Positions 34,052 through 44,735 of a stretch of DNA of 64,000 bases are shown in pieces. The notes beneath the pieces are model-generated. The model did not search any database and was not told where the DNA came from. It was given only the letters and a program-made list of their open reading frames with translations. The DNA is from Oceanospirillales bacterium (GTDB taxonomy: Bacteria; Pseudomonadota; Gammaproteobacteria; Pseudomonadales; Balneatricaceae): the NCBI GenBank assembly GCA_018223185.1, contig JAAEYW010000025.1, forward strand, positions 1 through 64,000. Reading direction: 5' to 3'. The translations under genes and the position numbers were made by a program. The number at the start of each line of letters is the position of its first letter. Positions within the stretch are counted from its first letter, which is position 1.

Positions 34052-35662
34052 ATGATACGTGTTTCTAATATTAAACTGCCGCTTGATCATGATGACCAGG
34101 CCCTCACCGATGCTATCCTGAGCATGCTTGAAATCAGCGCTGATCAGTTAACCGCTGTTGAGATACGCCGCCGGGGTTATGATGCCCGTAAGAAGAACAC
34201 CATCTTCCTGATCTATACCCTCGATGTCGACACCACCATTAACGAACAGCTGCTGGAAAAATTTGCCGGTAGTCAGTCGATTCGTCAAACACCGGATATG
34301 GAGTATAAGTATGTTGCTCAGGCACCTGCTGAACTTGAGGAACGGCCGCTGGTAATCGGCTTTGGCCCCTGCGGCATACTGGCCGGACTGGTGCTGGCTC
34401 AGATGGGTTATAAACCACTGATCATCGAGCGGGGCAAAGAGGTGCGCCAGCGAACCAAAGATACCTTCGGGTTCTGGCGGCAGAAAAAACTGAACACCGA
34501 GTCCAACGTGCAGTTTGGTGAGGGCGGCGCGGGGACGTTCTCCGACGGCAAGCTTTACACACAGATCAAAGACCCGAACCATTACAGCCGTAAAGTGCTG
34601 ACCGAATTTGTCGAAGCCGGTGCGCCGGAAGAGATTATGTATGTCAGCAAACCCCATATCGGCACCTTCCGGCTGGTGTCCATGGTGGAAAAAATCCGCG
34701 TCAGAATTGTCGAACTGGGCGGAGAGATCCGCTTCAGCGCCCGGGTTGATGATCTGCTGATCGAAGAGGGACAGGTCACCGGCATTACCCTGTCCAGCGG
34801 TGAAACGATCCGCTCGAAACATGTCGCCCTGGCGATCGGTCACAGTGCCCGGGATACCTTCCAGATGCTCTTTGACAAAGGTGTCTATATGGAAGCCAAA
34901 CCATTTTCAATCGGATTCAGAATAGAGCACGAACAGTCACTGATCGATCAGGCCCGTTTTGGAAAAAACGCAGGCCATCCTATTTTAGGCGCGGCGGATT
35001 ACAAACTGGTGCATCACTGTAAAAGTGGTCGTTCGGTCTATAGCTTCTGTATGTGTCCGGGGGGCACTGTGGTTGCCGCCTCTTCCGAGGAGGGCCGGGT
35101 GGTTACCAACGGTATGAGCCAGTATTCACGTCAGGAACGCAACGCCAACAGCGCCATTGTGGTAGGTATCGATCCTTCTGACTATCCCGGTCACCCATTA
35201 GCCGGTGTGGATCTTCAGCGCCAGCTGGAGAGCAACGCCTATCTTATGGGCGGCGAGAACTACGATGCCCCGGCACAGAAAGTCGGTGACTTCCTCAAAG
35301 GTGCGGCTTCAGAGGAACTCGGTACCGTTCAGCCCTCATTTAAACCGGGTATAAAGTTAACCGATCTGGCAAAAGCCCTGCCGGATTTCTGTATCGAAGC
35401 GATTCGTGAAGCGATCCCCGAGTTTAATAAGAAGATCAAAGGCTTTGCAAAGGATGATGCACTGCTGACCGGTGTCGAGACACGCACCTCCTCGCCGGTC
35501 TCAATCAAGCGCGGCTACGATATGCAGAGCATTAATACCCGCGGTTTATACCCGGCGGGCGAAGGTGCAGGCTACGCAGGCGGTATTATGTCAGCGGCAA
35601 TCGATGGTATTAAGATCGCCGAAGCGATCGCGATGAGCATCAATGAACAACACCACGTTTAA
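34052..35662 (+). CDS. COG2509-type FAD-dependent oxidoreductase
   Basis: A 536-residue flavoprotein of the uncharacterised NAD(P)/FAD-dependent dehydrogenase family (COG2509). An N-terminal ACT/THUMP-like segment (residues 1-90, with VEIRRRGYDARKKNTIFLIY) precedes the dinucleotide fold (PLVIGFGPCGILAGLVLAQM, then KPLIIERGKEVRQR). Further landmarks are NVQFGEGGAGTFSDGKLYTQ, SFCMCPGGTVVAASSEEGR and the C-terminal GLYPAGEGAGYAGGIMSAAI. The family is widespread and well conserved but its substrate is unknown. It is a single gene followed by a clear terminator. Confidence 0.88.
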   Translation: MIRVSNIKLPLDHDDQALTDAILSMLEISADQLTAVEIRRRGYDARKKNTIFLIYTLDVDTTINEQLLEKFAGSQSIRQTPDMEYKYVAQAPAELEERPLVIGFGPCGILAGLVLAQMGYKPLIIERGKEVRQRTKDTFGFWRQKKLNTESNVQFGEGGAGTFSDGKLYTQIKDPNHYSRKVLTEFVEAGAPEEIMYVSKPHIGTFRLVSMVEKIRVRIVELGGEIRFSARVDDLLIEEGQVTGITLSSGETIRSKHVALAIGHSARDTFQMLFDKGVYMEAKPFSIGFRIEHEQSLIDQARFGKNAGHPILGAADYKLVHHCKSGRSVYSFCMCPGGTVVAASSEEGRVVTNGMSQYSRQERNANSAIVVGIDPSDYPGHPLAGVDLQRQLESNAYLMGGENYDAPAQKVGDFLKGAASEELGTVQPSFKPGIKLTDLAKALPDFCIEAIREAIPEFNKKIKGFAKDDALLTGVETRTSSPVSIKRGYDMQSINTRGLYPAGEGAGYAGGIMSAAIDGIKIAEAIAMSINEQHHV

Positions 35663-35763
35663 GGTGCATGAATCTCCGGTGAGTAGCTCTCGTTGCCTCT
35701 AACCGGAGGCTCTGCAAACAGCATCAAATTCTCATCAAAGCTGCACACGGGGCCTTCTGCATA

Positions 35764-35801
35764 AAAAGGTATAGCGTATTAATCACTGCGTTATACCTTT
35801 T
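35764..35801 (+). terminator. Rho-independent terminator after the flavoprotein gene
   Basis: AAAAGGTATA (35764-35773) and TATACCTTTT (35792-35801) pair perfectly over ten bases, with CG pairing deeper in the loop. The A/T flanks allow it to work in both directions. Confidence 0.75.
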
Positions 35802-35940
35802 ATTCACTTTCCCTATTCATTCTTAACTTATAATACTGTTCAGACATCTGCCTTTTTATTCAGTTTTTCCCCAAATATGGTATGTTGTTTCAGATGCTTT
35901 TTTATCGTATGCGGCCGCACCAAAGGAAATAAAGCAGCCT

Positions 35941-36516
35941 ATGACAAAATATTATACGACCGGACAGGCTGCCAAAATCTTAGGTGTGTGTATTCGCACC
36001 GTGCAGTTATGGGTTGAGGATGACCGCATAGAATCCTGGAAAACATCCGGGGGGCACCGGCGCTTATGCAGAGAATCGGTCCATGCCCACCTTAATTCAG
36101 AGCAGTTAAGCAATGCTTTAACCACCGATCCATCGCCACACACTCCAACCAAACAGTTCCTGATCGTCGATGACAGCAAAACGGATTCACGCCTGTTAAT
36201 CCGTATCATCCTGACCATCTTTCCTGATGCCGATATTGCTGAAGCCGCTGATGGCTTTGAGGCCCTCATCCGCATAGGTAAAAAGCCTCCCGATATACTG
36301 ATCACCGATCTGAATATGCCCAATATGAATGGCTTGCAGATGATTGAAGCGATCCATCAGCAACTGGGGGACGAAAAGCCCAACCTGATCATAACCACAG
36401 CCTACGATGCAGAAGAACTGAAGTCTCTGCCGCCCATTCCAACCTATGTCACTGGCGTATTTCACAAGCCATTGAATATAGACTTGCTGAGTGAGTGCCT
36501 CAGCCGACTAAAATAG
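35941..36516 (+). CDS. HTH-receiver response regulator (reversed domain order)
   Basis: A 191-residue two-domain protein. Residues 1-52 are an excisionase/MerR-like helix-turn-helix (YYTTGQAAKILGVCIRTVQL, then WKTSGGHRRL). Residues 72-191 are a receiver domain with the acidic pocket LIVDDSKTDSR, the phospho-acceptor Asp in LITDLNMPNMNG and the conserved Lys in FHKPLNID. The DNA-binding part precedes the receiver, opposite to most response regulators. It lies 250 bases before a histidine kinase that has no receiver of its own at its C-terminus, making the two a likely pair. Confidence 0.85.
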   Translation: MTKYYTTGQAAKILGVCIRTVQLWVEDDRIESWKTSGGHRRLCRESVHAHLNSEQLSNALTTDPSPHTPTKQFLIVDDSKTDSRLLIRIILTIFPDADIAEAADGFEALIRIGKKPPDILITDLNMPNMNGLQMIEAIHQQLGDEKPNLIITTAYDAEELKSLPPIPTYVTGVFHKPLNIDLLSECLSRLK

Positions 36517-36765
36517 CGACTCTCTCAATATAATTACCCTCTTAATCAGCCACATAGCTGTCCTGCCTCAATGTTTTTTTCATCAGTGACGTCACGCCAT
36601 AACGGATAGCTTTACGCATTTGTCATACCAGAGTATCAATTAAACAAGTCGCCAAATTGAGACTTTCATTTATTTGATAATGAATTGATAGGTATTACTG
36701 TACGTCAACTCGCTCAATCTCTAAATGGCTGCCCGAATGATCAAAATTGAAGGCTGGACAGAATT

Positions 36766-39405
36766 ATGAAACACAATCAGTTGTTGTTCATAGGTAACCT
36801 CCAGCGCCAGCCTGAGTACAATTTTATCAGGACACTCTGTCCCGGCATCAGTTTACTGCCCTGTACAGATCTGACTCAGCTGCCTGAATCGCTCGAAGCG
36901 TCAATCATTATCACCAGCGTTCGCTGGCTTGAGACGCTATCAAAATCTGACAGGGAACGCCTGACTCAAACCGCTCAAACGTGCTCACAATGGATAGGCA
37001 TCAGTGACACCGGGCTTAAACGTGATGCAATGCTGCGCTGGTTAGAGTCCGGGGTAAACCATCTGCTGCCAGCAGAATTTGAACAACCTCTCTGCAGACT
37101 GCTGATCCATGACCAGCCCGCATCAGAGACGGCCCCGACGACTGTCGTTCTGATTGCAGAGTCGAAGCAGGCGACCAGAAAGTACGCAAAACTTCTACAA
37201 AAACACAACATTTACAGCATTGCAGTTACCAGAAACAGCAATATCGGTGCCTCATTGCATAACGCAACGTCAGATCTGATAGTCGCCATCGACGGGTTTG
37301 GCGTCAATCAGATCAAAATACTTAAATCCCAACCAAATGGTATTGCTGTACCGGTGATATGTCTGACTGACAACTCGCCGGATACAGTATCTCTTCCCGA
37401 CTCTTATGCTCATATCCCTATTGCTCATGCAGAATCACTGCTACCAGGCACACTGAGAAAATTTCAGCAAGATAAAATACAACTGACAGATACGCCAGAC
37501 AGCAAGTATTTAAACGCAATTCAGCGGCTAACCCAGGTTCTTGGCCAGCACGCCATTATCAGCACCGCTGACCGTGCCGGAAAAATCACCTACATTAATG
37601 ACAACTTCCGCTGCCTCTCTGGATACACAGAGAGCGACCTGATTGGCCAGTCACACAGTGTTGTAAAATCAGGTCACCACCCAACTCAGTTTTATAAAGA
37701 TCTGTGGCAAACACTCAGAAATGGCAAAGTCTGGCACGGAGTGATCTGCAACCGCAATAAATCGCAGCAGCTGTACTGGACTTATTCCCGCATACTTCCC
37801 CTACAAAGCAGTAACGGTAAGATAAGACAATATATTTGTATCAGTTCAGATATCACTTCAACGCTACATGATCAATTGCAGCGACAACAATTCGATCAGC
37901 TGGTAACAAACTATCAGGATCACACGGGGCTGGCCCCCTGGGTTCTGGATATCAAAAGACAGAAGATCTGCTGGTCAATGCTGGCCCCCGGTGTGCTTGG
38001 GGTGAAAAACGCAGACCTTCCGTTATCCAGTCGCCAGCTGCTGGACATGGTTCATCCAGATGATAGAACGCACATAAAAGAGGCGCTCAGAGCCGCTGTG
38101 ACAAGCGGCTCTCAGTTCAACGCAGAGTTCAGAATAACGTCCGATCATGGCAGAGAGCGCTGGTTCTGCGCCAAAGGGTTGCCTATATGCGATAGCGATG
38201 GCAAGCCGATCCATATCCAGGGAATACTGGAAGATATACATGTTAAGAAGATAGCAGAGGAAAAGATTACCCGCAGCCTTAACCTGTTCCGTCAGATGTT
38301 TAACACCAGTGACTACTGCATGGCGGTTTCAGATCATCTTGGCACAATTGTGTTTATAAACCCTGCCTATACCCGGGTGATGGGTTATACCCCGGCCGAG
38401 GTCATTGGTAGGAACTGCAAAGATTTTCTCTGCAACGATGCGGTAATCGCTACCGAATTAATAGACATCCTGCTCAAAGAAAAAAAGAACTGGAAAGGCA
38501 CAACCAGAAGACGGCGCAAAGATGGTTCAGAATTCATTTCGCTTAACCTGGCAGGTCCCATCCATAATGAGTCAGGCACTATTACCCATCTGTACACAAC
38601 ATTCACCGATATTACTCAGGAACTGAATAATCAGCAGGAACTGACTCGGGCAAAAGCGACCGCCGAAGAGGCTAACCGGGCCAAGTCAGAGTTCTTATCG
38701 CGGATGAGTCATGAGTTACGTACACCAATGAATGCGGTACTCGGCTTTGCACAGTTGTTACAGAAAAACCCTCAACTCCCCCCGGAGTTGCATCAGGATG
38801 TCAGGGAGATATTGAAGACCGGCAATCACCTGCTACAGCTAATCAATGATCTTCTCGATCTGTCTAAAATTGAATCCGGTCGGATCAGTCTGGTAAATGA
38901 ACAGGTATCACTGAACCATCTTATCGCTGAATGCAAAGCACTGCTTCACCCCCTGGCGCAGACTCGTGATATCACTCTGCAATCTGAAAACATTCAGGAA
39001 TACAGGTTATTCACTGATCAATTGCGCCTGAAGCAGGTAATTCTCAATCTGCTAACCAACGCGATCAACTATTCTCCTCCGGGTGAAGAGGTAAAAATCA
39101 TCCCTTCAGCATCAGATAACGGCCGTGTCAGAGTCGAATTTATTGATAACGGACCTGGAATTCCAGCCTCACAGATTGATGAGTTGTTCATTCCGTTCAA
39201 ACGCCTGGATCAAACCTCAGCGAAAGTGGAGGGTTCAGGTATCGGGTTGGCTATCAGCCTGGAACTGATCGAATTAATGGGCGGGCAGATCGGGGTTAGC
39301 AGCCAGCCGGGCACGGGGTCTGTCTTCTGGTTTGAGATTCCAGTTGATCCGGATCGGATCCAGGCCAGACAAAAACACACAGTCACACTTAATAGAAAAA
39401 ATTGA
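36766..39405 (+). CDS. Soluble multi-PAS sensor histidine kinase with receiver-like N-terminus
   Basis: An 879-residue cytosolic kinase with no membrane segment. Residues 1-240 look like one or two degenerate receiver folds (VVLIAESKQATRKYAKLLQ, then DLIVAIDGFG) lacking the full acidic pocket. Three PAS/PAC modules follow (about 250-370, 375-495 and 500-625). The HisKA phosphorylation box is SRMSHELRTPMNAVLGFAQL. The ATPase domain carries the N box (LKQVILNLLTNAINYSPPG), the G1 box DNGPGIP and the G2 box EGSGIGLAIS, so catalysis is expected. The neighbouring HTH-receiver protein is its likely target, and the chemoreceptor downstream may share the stimulus. Confidence 0.88.
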   Translation: MKHNQLLFIGNLQRQPEYNFIRTLCPGISLLPCTDLTQLPESLEASIIITSVRWLETLSKSDRERLTQTAQTCSQWIGISDTGLKRDAMLRWLESGVNHLLPAEFEQPLCRLLIHDQPASETAPTTVVLIAESKQATRKYAKLLQKHNIYSIAVTRNSNIGASLHNATSDLIVAIDGFGVNQIKILKSQPNGIAVPVICLTDNSPDTVSLPDSYAHIPIAHAESLLPGTLRKFQQDKIQLTDTPDSKYLNAIQRLTQVLGQHAIISTADRAGKITYINDNFRCLSGYTESDLIGQSHSVVKSGHHPTQFYKDLWQTLRNGKVWHGVICNRNKSQQLYWTYSRILPLQSSNGKIRQYICISSDITSTLHDQLQRQQFDQLVTNYQDHTGLAPWVLDIKRQKICWSMLAPGVLGVKNADLPLSSRQLLDMVHPDDRTHIKEALRAAVTSGSQFNAEFRITSDHGRERWFCAKGLPICDSDGKPIHIQGILEDIHVKKIAEEKITRSLNLFRQMFNTSDYCMAVSDHLGTIVFINPAYTRVMGYTPAEVIGRNCKDFLCNDAVIATELIDILLKEKKNWKGTTRRRRKDGSEFISLNLAGPIHNESGTITHLYTTFTDITQELNNQQELTRAKATAEEANRAKSEFLSRMSHELRTPMNAVLGFAQLLQKNPQLPPELHQDVREILKTGNHLLQLINDLLDLSKIESGRISLVNEQVSLNHLIAECKALLHPLAQTRDITLQSENIQEYRLFTDQLRLKQVILNLLTNAINYSPPGEEVKIIPSASDNGRVRVEFIDNGPGIPASQIDELFIPFKRLDQTSAKVEGSGIGLAISLELIELMGGQIGVSSQPGTGSVFWFEIPVDPDRIQARQKHTVTLNRKN

Positions 39406-39652
39406 TACTCAATTTGAAATAAGATCTAAATTAAATGCGCTAAAGTTACTTAATCAGCCCTTTTCACAATCATCCCTTAACGAAGAGACGAATATAAAGC
39501 ATTTACTCAGATCAAAATTTGATGAATTTGATAAAATTTAGTAGATATCAATAAAACCTTTCGTTATATTAATTCGCTCACTTTTTGTACGGCTATGAAG
39601 CTACGACTTCAGCCCGCTGATCTCAAACTAACAATAAAAACAGAGAATATTG

Positions 39653-41227
39653 ATGAAAATCAACCATCCGGTTACGGATTATGAAGTGGCATATGACAAG
39701 AATCTGAATATCCTGTCGACCACTGATGCCAAAGGCTCTATAACCTACGTAAACCCGGACTTTATTAAGATAAGCGGTTTTGAGAGCAGTGAGCTGATTG
39801 GCAGAAATCACAATATTGTTCGGCATCCGGATATGCCTCCGGCAGCCTTCGGCGATCTCTGGTCTACGGTACAAACCGGCAGGTCCTGGATGGGAATAGT
39901 GAAAAATCGCTGCCAGAATGGTGACCACTATTGGGTAGATGCCTATGTAACACCTATCAGGCGCGACGGAAAAATAGCCGAATACCAGTCAGTCCGACGC
40001 AAACCCGACCCGGATTATGTAAAACGCGCAGAAAAGATCTATCCTCAACTGCTACAAAATAAAAGACCTCGACACATTATAAAAACACCCTCGTTACAAA
40101 CCAGAATTCTTCTTAGCACCTATCTGCCACTCCTCTTTTCCCTCGCTATAAGCGCCTTTTTCTTCGAATTACCATCAACTCTGCTAACTATTTTTACCGC
40201 CGCACTTCTCATCTCTACTGCTCTCACCTGTATATTTTTTTCACCCCTACGCCAGCTATCGCGCCAGGCCAGAGAGACTGTTATCAACCCGGTTGCTCAG
40301 TATATTTACACAGGCCGAACAGATGATATTGGCCAGATTCAACTGGCTATTAAAATGCTCAGGGCTGAATCCAGCGCACTGGTCGGTCGTATTTCAGATT
40401 CAGCCAATACCCTGACCCAGGGCTCTTCAGAACTCAGCTCTGCGGTCAATCAGTCCGAGGTGGGTGTACGCCAGCAGTTTGCGGAAACCGATCAGGTGGC
40501 GGCAGCCGTTAACCAGATGTCAGCCAGTATTCAGGAGGTTGCAGCCAACGCGCAAAACAGCTCAGATTCCGCCGCTAATAGTTTGCTCGAAGTCTCGCAA
40601 GGCAAACGTGTTGTTAATGAAAGCATGCTGTCAATACAGGATCTTAAAGAGAATATTGAGCAGGCGGTCACCGTTATCGCTGATGTAGAGGCGAGCAGTA
40701 AGAATATCAATTCAATTCTCGATGTTATTGGTGGGATTGCGGAGCAGACCAACCTTCTGGCACTGAATGCGGCAATTGAAGCCGCCCGGGCAGGTGATGC
40801 CGGGCGCGGTTTTGCAGTCGTTGCCGATGAAGTGCGACTACTGGCAAACCGAACCCAGACCTCGACAGAAGAGATCCGCGAAATGATTGAAAAACTGCAA
40901 GACAGCGCCGGAAAAGCAGTTCTCACGATGGGTCAGGGACAGATCAAAACAGATACCTGTGTCAGTCAGAATGAGGTAACGGTAAAAGCGCTTGATGCCA
41001 TCTACAGCGCGATTGAACAGATCAGCAACATGAACACTCAGATCGCTGTTGCTGTAGAGCAACAGGGCGTCGTAGCCGACGAGATCAATCGTAGCATCTT
41101 TAAGATCAGAGATATGTCCGAACAAAATCTTTCCGCGGTAGAGCAAACAGCGGTCACCAGTGGACAAATGTTCTCCGTTTCGCAAGGTTTCTCCGAACTT
41201 TCATCTCAGTTCTGGGCCAGACAATAA
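39653..41227 (+). CDS. Aer-like PAS chemoreceptor (methyl-accepting protein)
   Basis: A 524-residue energy-taxis-type receptor. The N-terminal PAS domain (residues 18-125, with [20 protein letters not shown] and [19 protein letters not shown]) matches the FAD-binding PAS of Aer. Two closely spaced membrane helices at about residues 155-200 ([37 protein letters not shown]) anchor it without a periplasmic domain. A HAMP-like stretch and the signalling hairpin follow, with the tip motif [32 protein letters not shown]. It would bias swimming toward favourable redox conditions. The ATG at 39653 directly follows a TTG that is also in frame. Confidence 0.9.
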   Translation: MKINHPVTDYEVAYDKNLNILSTTDAKGSITYVNPDFIKISGFESSELIGRNHNIVRHPDMPPAAFGDLWSTVQTGRSWMGIVKNRCQNGDHYWVDAYVTPIRRDGKIAEYQSVRRKPDPDYVKRAEKIYPQLLQNKRPRHIIKTPSLQTRILLSTYLPLLFSLAISAFFFELPSTLLTIFTAALLISTALTCIFFSPLRQLSRQARETVINPVAQYIYTGRTDDIGQIQLAIKMLRAESSALVGRISDSANTLTQGSSELSSAVNQSEVGVRQQFAETDQVAAAVNQMSASIQEVAANAQNSSDSAANSLLEVSQGKRVVNESMLSIQDLKENIEQAVTVIADVEASSKNINSILDVIGGIAEQTNLLALNAAIEAARAGDAGRGFAVVADEVRLLANRTQTSTEEIREMIEKLQDSAGKAVLTMGQGQIKTDTCVSQNEVTVKALDAIYSAIEQISNMNTQIAVAVEQQGVVADEINRSIFKIRDMSEQNLSAVEQTAVTSGQMFSVSQGFSELSSQFWARQ

Positions 41228-41287
41228 AAAATAACTTACTGGATATCTTTCTCTCTGCGGCAATAAGCATCTGAAAAGGAACTTCAT

Positions 41288-43495
41288 ATGAACCAGATAA
41301 GAATTCTCCGCCTGACACTGATTAGCTGCATACTGGTTATCGTATCGCTTATCTCTGTGCAGATTCAGCTTTCTCAACTCATCACACATTATTTACACCA
41401 GTTTCCTGGAGTTGACGTACTACACCTGGCTGACGTTATCCTCGGTTTACTGATAGCAGCCATTATATTGCTACTGTTCGCGCAGAGACAGGCACGACGC
41501 CTGTATCAAGGCAGCCTGAAACAAACACTCAACCATGCCCGCTACGCTCAGTTGCTGGACAAGCTCCCCTACGCCATTGCTGAGCTGGATTCTCAAAAGG
41601 TCATCCATCACAGCAACGATGCTTTCAGGCAGATATCGCAACGACAGGGATTACTCTCCATACAACAGCAGATAGAGCAGCTGTTTAATCAGCTTGAGCA
41701 CAACAATTATCAGCAAAGCACGACCCTGCTACAGCGATTTCAGACCGGCGAAGCGCCAGTGATAAGCATTGAGTGGCAACTGCATCGCTCGGGTAATCAC
41801 TTCTGCCTCTCGGGACGGAATATCACCCGACAACTGGCTGAGCAGGACAGGTTATCCATTTCTGAAAAAATTATTGAAAGTACACCGATAAGCGTATTGG
41901 TTACGGGCCCGGATAAACGGATTCAGTATACCAATCCAGCGTTCGAGCAGGTCACGGGATACAAAAGCCAGGAAGTTGAGGGGCATTTCCCCTCTATCCT
42001 CAGTTCGGGAAAACAGGGAAATGACTTCTATAAAAAAATGTACCAGACAATGGAAGACGAAGGTTGCTGGCAAGGAGAGATCTGGAACCGTAAGCGTAAT
42101 GGCGATATCTACCTGGAATGGTTATCGATAACGGCCCTGAAAGATGAGTCGGGGAGAAATACGCACTATATCGGCATGTTCTCGGAGTTCACCGCACAGG
42201 AACTGGTCAAAGAGAAGCTGCGAACGCTGGCCTACTACGATGGCCTGACATCGCTGGCAAACCGGACACTGTTTAACGATCACCTGCAACACCTTATTCA
42301 GTGCAACAATACAAAGCAACTCTGCGTCATCTTCATTGATATTGACGGGTTCAAACGTATCAACGACACCCTGGGCCATCAGATAGGCGACCAGCTTCTG
42401 GTTGCCATTGCCAGCCGGATAAAAGAAACCTGCCGCGAAGCGGATACCGTTGCCCGCTGGGGTGGTGACGAGTTCATTATGGCGATTGAAGTCTCTGACA
42501 GCCACAGAGGGATCAGTACGTTCTGTACCAAGCACCTTCAGTCCCTGAAACAACCCTTCCTGATTAATGGCCGGGAGCTGAGTATAACCGCAAGTATGGG
42601 GGTCAGTATCTACGGAGATGATGCTAACAACACCTCTGAACTCATCCGTAATGCAGATATAGCGATGTTCCAGTCAAAGAAACTGGGAAAGAACCGCTTT
42701 GAAATATTCTCACCCGCACACCATCAGGAATTAATGGAAAGCATGGAGATCGAAAACCGTCTGCGTATCGCGATCAAAGATCATCTGATTGATGTTCACT
42801 TCCAGCCACAAGTCTGGCAGGACGCAAAGATATGTGGACTTGAAGCACTGGCCCGCTGGCATGACCCGGTGATTGGACAAGTGCCGCCTCAGAAGTTTAT
42901 TCAGGTTGCTGAAGAGACCGGATTAATCAGCGAGCTAAGTCAGCTCATTTACCATGTTGCGCTGAAAAAATTTAAAACAATCCTGGCGCTTAATCCGGCA
43001 CTGGGATTATCTGTAAACCTGTCTGCAACACAGCTGCAGGATGTCAACCTGGTCACAACGCTGAAGCAGGTGACAGATGCGCAAGGCATCAACCCCTCCA
43101 GCATTAAACTGGAAATTACTGAAGATATACTGATGTCTGATTTAGAACAGTCAATCCGCAATACTGGGCTGTTGAAAGAGATGGGATTTCAGATTGCGCT
43201 GGACGATTTTGGAACGGGTTATTCATCTCTCAGTTATCTGAAATATCTGGATATTGATGAAATCAAAATTGATCGGTCTTTTGTGCAGGACCTGCTCTCT
43301 TCAGAACGTAATAAAGCGATTATTCAGGCGATTGTAGCGATGAGTAAAGTACTTGATATCAATTGCGTAGTCGAAGGCGTCGAAACCGAAGAGCAGTTAA
43401 ACAGACTGGTACAGATCGGCTGTAATAATTTTCAGGGGTACTATTTTTATAAACCAATGCCGTCAGATGAGATAAGCAAACTGTTCACTGACTAA
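41288..43495 (+). CDS. Membrane PAS-GGDEF-EAL protein
   Basis: A 735-residue c-di-GMP enzyme. Two helices near the N-terminus (residues 6-28 and 45-63) anchor a short periplasmic loop. A PAS-like region and a second, clear PAS domain (about 190-310, TGPDKRIQYTNPAFEQVTGY) precede the GGDEF domain with an intact RWGGDEF and the EAL domain with an intact GLEALARWHDP and DDFGTGYSSLSYL. Both catalytic motifs are present, so it could act in either direction. AAGGAA lies eight bases ahead of the ATG. It is 60 bases after the chemoreceptor and may be cotranscribed. It converges with the exporter operon, with 15 bases between the stops. Confidence 0.92.
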   Translation: MNQIRILRLTLISCILVIVSLISVQIQLSQLITHYLHQFPGVDVLHLADVILGLLIAAIILLLFAQRQARRLYQGSLKQTLNHARYAQLLDKLPYAIAELDSQKVIHHSNDAFRQISQRQGLLSIQQQIEQLFNQLEHNNYQQSTTLLQRFQTGEAPVISIEWQLHRSGNHFCLSGRNITRQLAEQDRLSISEKIIESTPISVLVTGPDKRIQYTNPAFEQVTGYKSQEVEGHFPSILSSGKQGNDFYKKMYQTMEDEGCWQGEIWNRKRNGDIYLEWLSITALKDESGRNTHYIGMFSEFTAQELVKEKLRTLAYYDGLTSLANRTLFNDHLQHLIQCNNTKQLCVIFIDIDGFKRINDTLGHQIGDQLLVAIASRIKETCREADTVARWGGDEFIMAIEVSDSHRGISTFCTKHLQSLKQPFLINGRELSITASMGVSIYGDDANNTSELIRNADIAMFQSKKLGKNRFEIFSPAHHQELMESMEIENRLRIAIKDHLIDVHFQPQVWQDAKICGLEALARWHDPVIGQVPPQKFIQVAEETGLISELSQLIYHVALKKFKTILALNPALGLSVNLSATQLQDVNLVTTLKQVTDAQGINPSSIKLEITEDILMSDLEQSIRNTGLLKEMGFQIALDDFGTGYSSLSYLKYLDIDEIKIDRSFVQDLLSSERNKAIIQAIVAMSKVLDINCVVEGVETEEQLNRLVQIGCNNFQGYYFYKPMPSDEISKLFTD

Positions 43496-43510
43496 GCCCG
43501 CAGGTTCGAT

Positions 43511-44728
43511 TCAGAGCCGGGGCTGTACCCGGCTGCCATCACTCAGCTCTGCCGGGGGATAAAGCACCACCTGCTGGCCCTCTTCAAGCCCGCCCAGCAG
43601 CTCCGCGCTGATGCCGTTATTATGGCCAACCTCAACGGTCTTAAGGGCAGCTTTACCGGATTCGACCCGATAGACAGCCCACTTACTGCCACTGCGGATC
43701 AGCGCGCTGGAAGGCACGATAAGTGCGTCTGAAGCGGCCCAGACGACGATACGGGTCTCAACCCGGAAGCCATGTCCGAGGGCGGCCCGCCGGGCTTTAT
43801 CACTGTCAAAGCGGATTGTGGTTTTCACCCGCTGCTCTTCAACACCCAGTGCTGAATACTTGGTAAACCCCCAGGGTTCAATTTTTTCAACAACGCCCTC
43901 AAGCGCCTGCGGACCACCCCAGTTTTCGATAATCACCCGGTTGCCGGCTTTTACCTTTACCGCATCGGTTGAAAGCAGTTCAACCACCACTTCCAGCTCT
44001 TCATTGATATCACCGATCTCCAGAATCGCCTGACCCGCAGGCAGCGTGGTTTCGCTCTCCTGCAATACCCGCAGAATACTACCGGAGTGGGGCGCCACTA
44101 TATTGATCACACCGGAATCTGCCGCGCTGTTATCGGCCTGTCCGGGAACAAAGGTGATCAGCTGAGCGCGGGCGCTGGCGAGATCTGCCTGTCGCATGGA
44201 GATAGAGGCCTTTGCCATATCCAGTTGCGCACTGGCCACTCGCCACGCCTGTTTCGCCGTATCCAGAGCCGCATCACTGATCGCGCCACGCTGATGCAGA
44301 GCCGTGACTCGTTCAAAGTCGGTACGGGTCAGATCGGCATCGGCCAGCGCCTTGTTCAGCTGAGCCTGAGCCAGTCGCACGGCGGCTTCTGCGGAGGACA
44401 CAACAGCACGGGCCTGCTCACGGCTGCGGCTATCCAGAGCAACAGGATTGGAGGGCAGCATCCGGGCAACGACGGTTTCGTCCTGAATTACCCGGTCCCC
44501 TGGCTCAACATCGATCCGCAGCAGCCTTCCGGTCACGGGTGTCGAGACCACGTAGGCGTCCTGCACCCGGGTTTTACCCTCATCGTCGATCGTTTCCAGC
44601 ATCGCCCCCCGCTGCACCCTGCCAATATCCACCAGCAAAGGCCGGGGTATAAATGCCCAGACCAGCAGCAACAGCACAGTGACGACGCTTGCCAGCAACA
44701 TCCAGTGACCTGACCGCTTTGATCCCAT
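43511..44728 (-). CDS. HlyD/MacA-type membrane fusion protein
   Basis: A 405-residue periplasmic adaptor with one N-terminal membrane helix (MLLASVVTVLLLLVWAFI) and a bipartite lipoyl region (TPVTGRLLRIDVEPGDRV, later IVAPHSGSILRVLQESET). A long coiled-coil hairpin rich in Ala and Gln (about residues 95-200) and a beta-barrel segment complete it. It is the third gene of an ABC exporter operon, seven bases after the permease. It would link that permease to an outer-membrane channel encoded elsewhere. The cargo is unknown. Confidence 0.88.
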   Translation of the reverse strand: MGSKRSGHWMLLASVVTVLLLLVWAFIPRPLLVDIGRVQRGAMLETIDDEGKTRVQDAYVVSTPVTGRLLRIDVEPGDRVIQDETVVARMLPSNPVALDSRSREQARAVVSSAEAAVRLAQAQLNKALADADLTRTDFERVTALHQRGAISDAALDTAKQAWRVASAQLDMAKASISMRQADLASARAQLITFVPGQADNSAADSGVINIVAPHSGSILRVLQESETTLPAGQAILEIGDINEELEVVVELLSTDAVKVKAGNRVIIENWGGPQALEGVVEKIEPWGFTKYSALGVEEQRVKTTIRFDSDKARRAALGHGFRVETRIVVWAASDALIVPSSALIRSGSKWAVYRVESGKAALKTVEVGHNNGISAELLGGLEEGQQVVLYPPAELSDGSRVQPRL

Positions 44729-44735
44729 AATACCG

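Noticed and set aside
34148-34843. A 231-codon minus-strand frame
   Set aside because: Antisense to the COG2509 flavoprotein, which carries clear FAD motifs; no ribosome-binding site or family signature on the minus strand.
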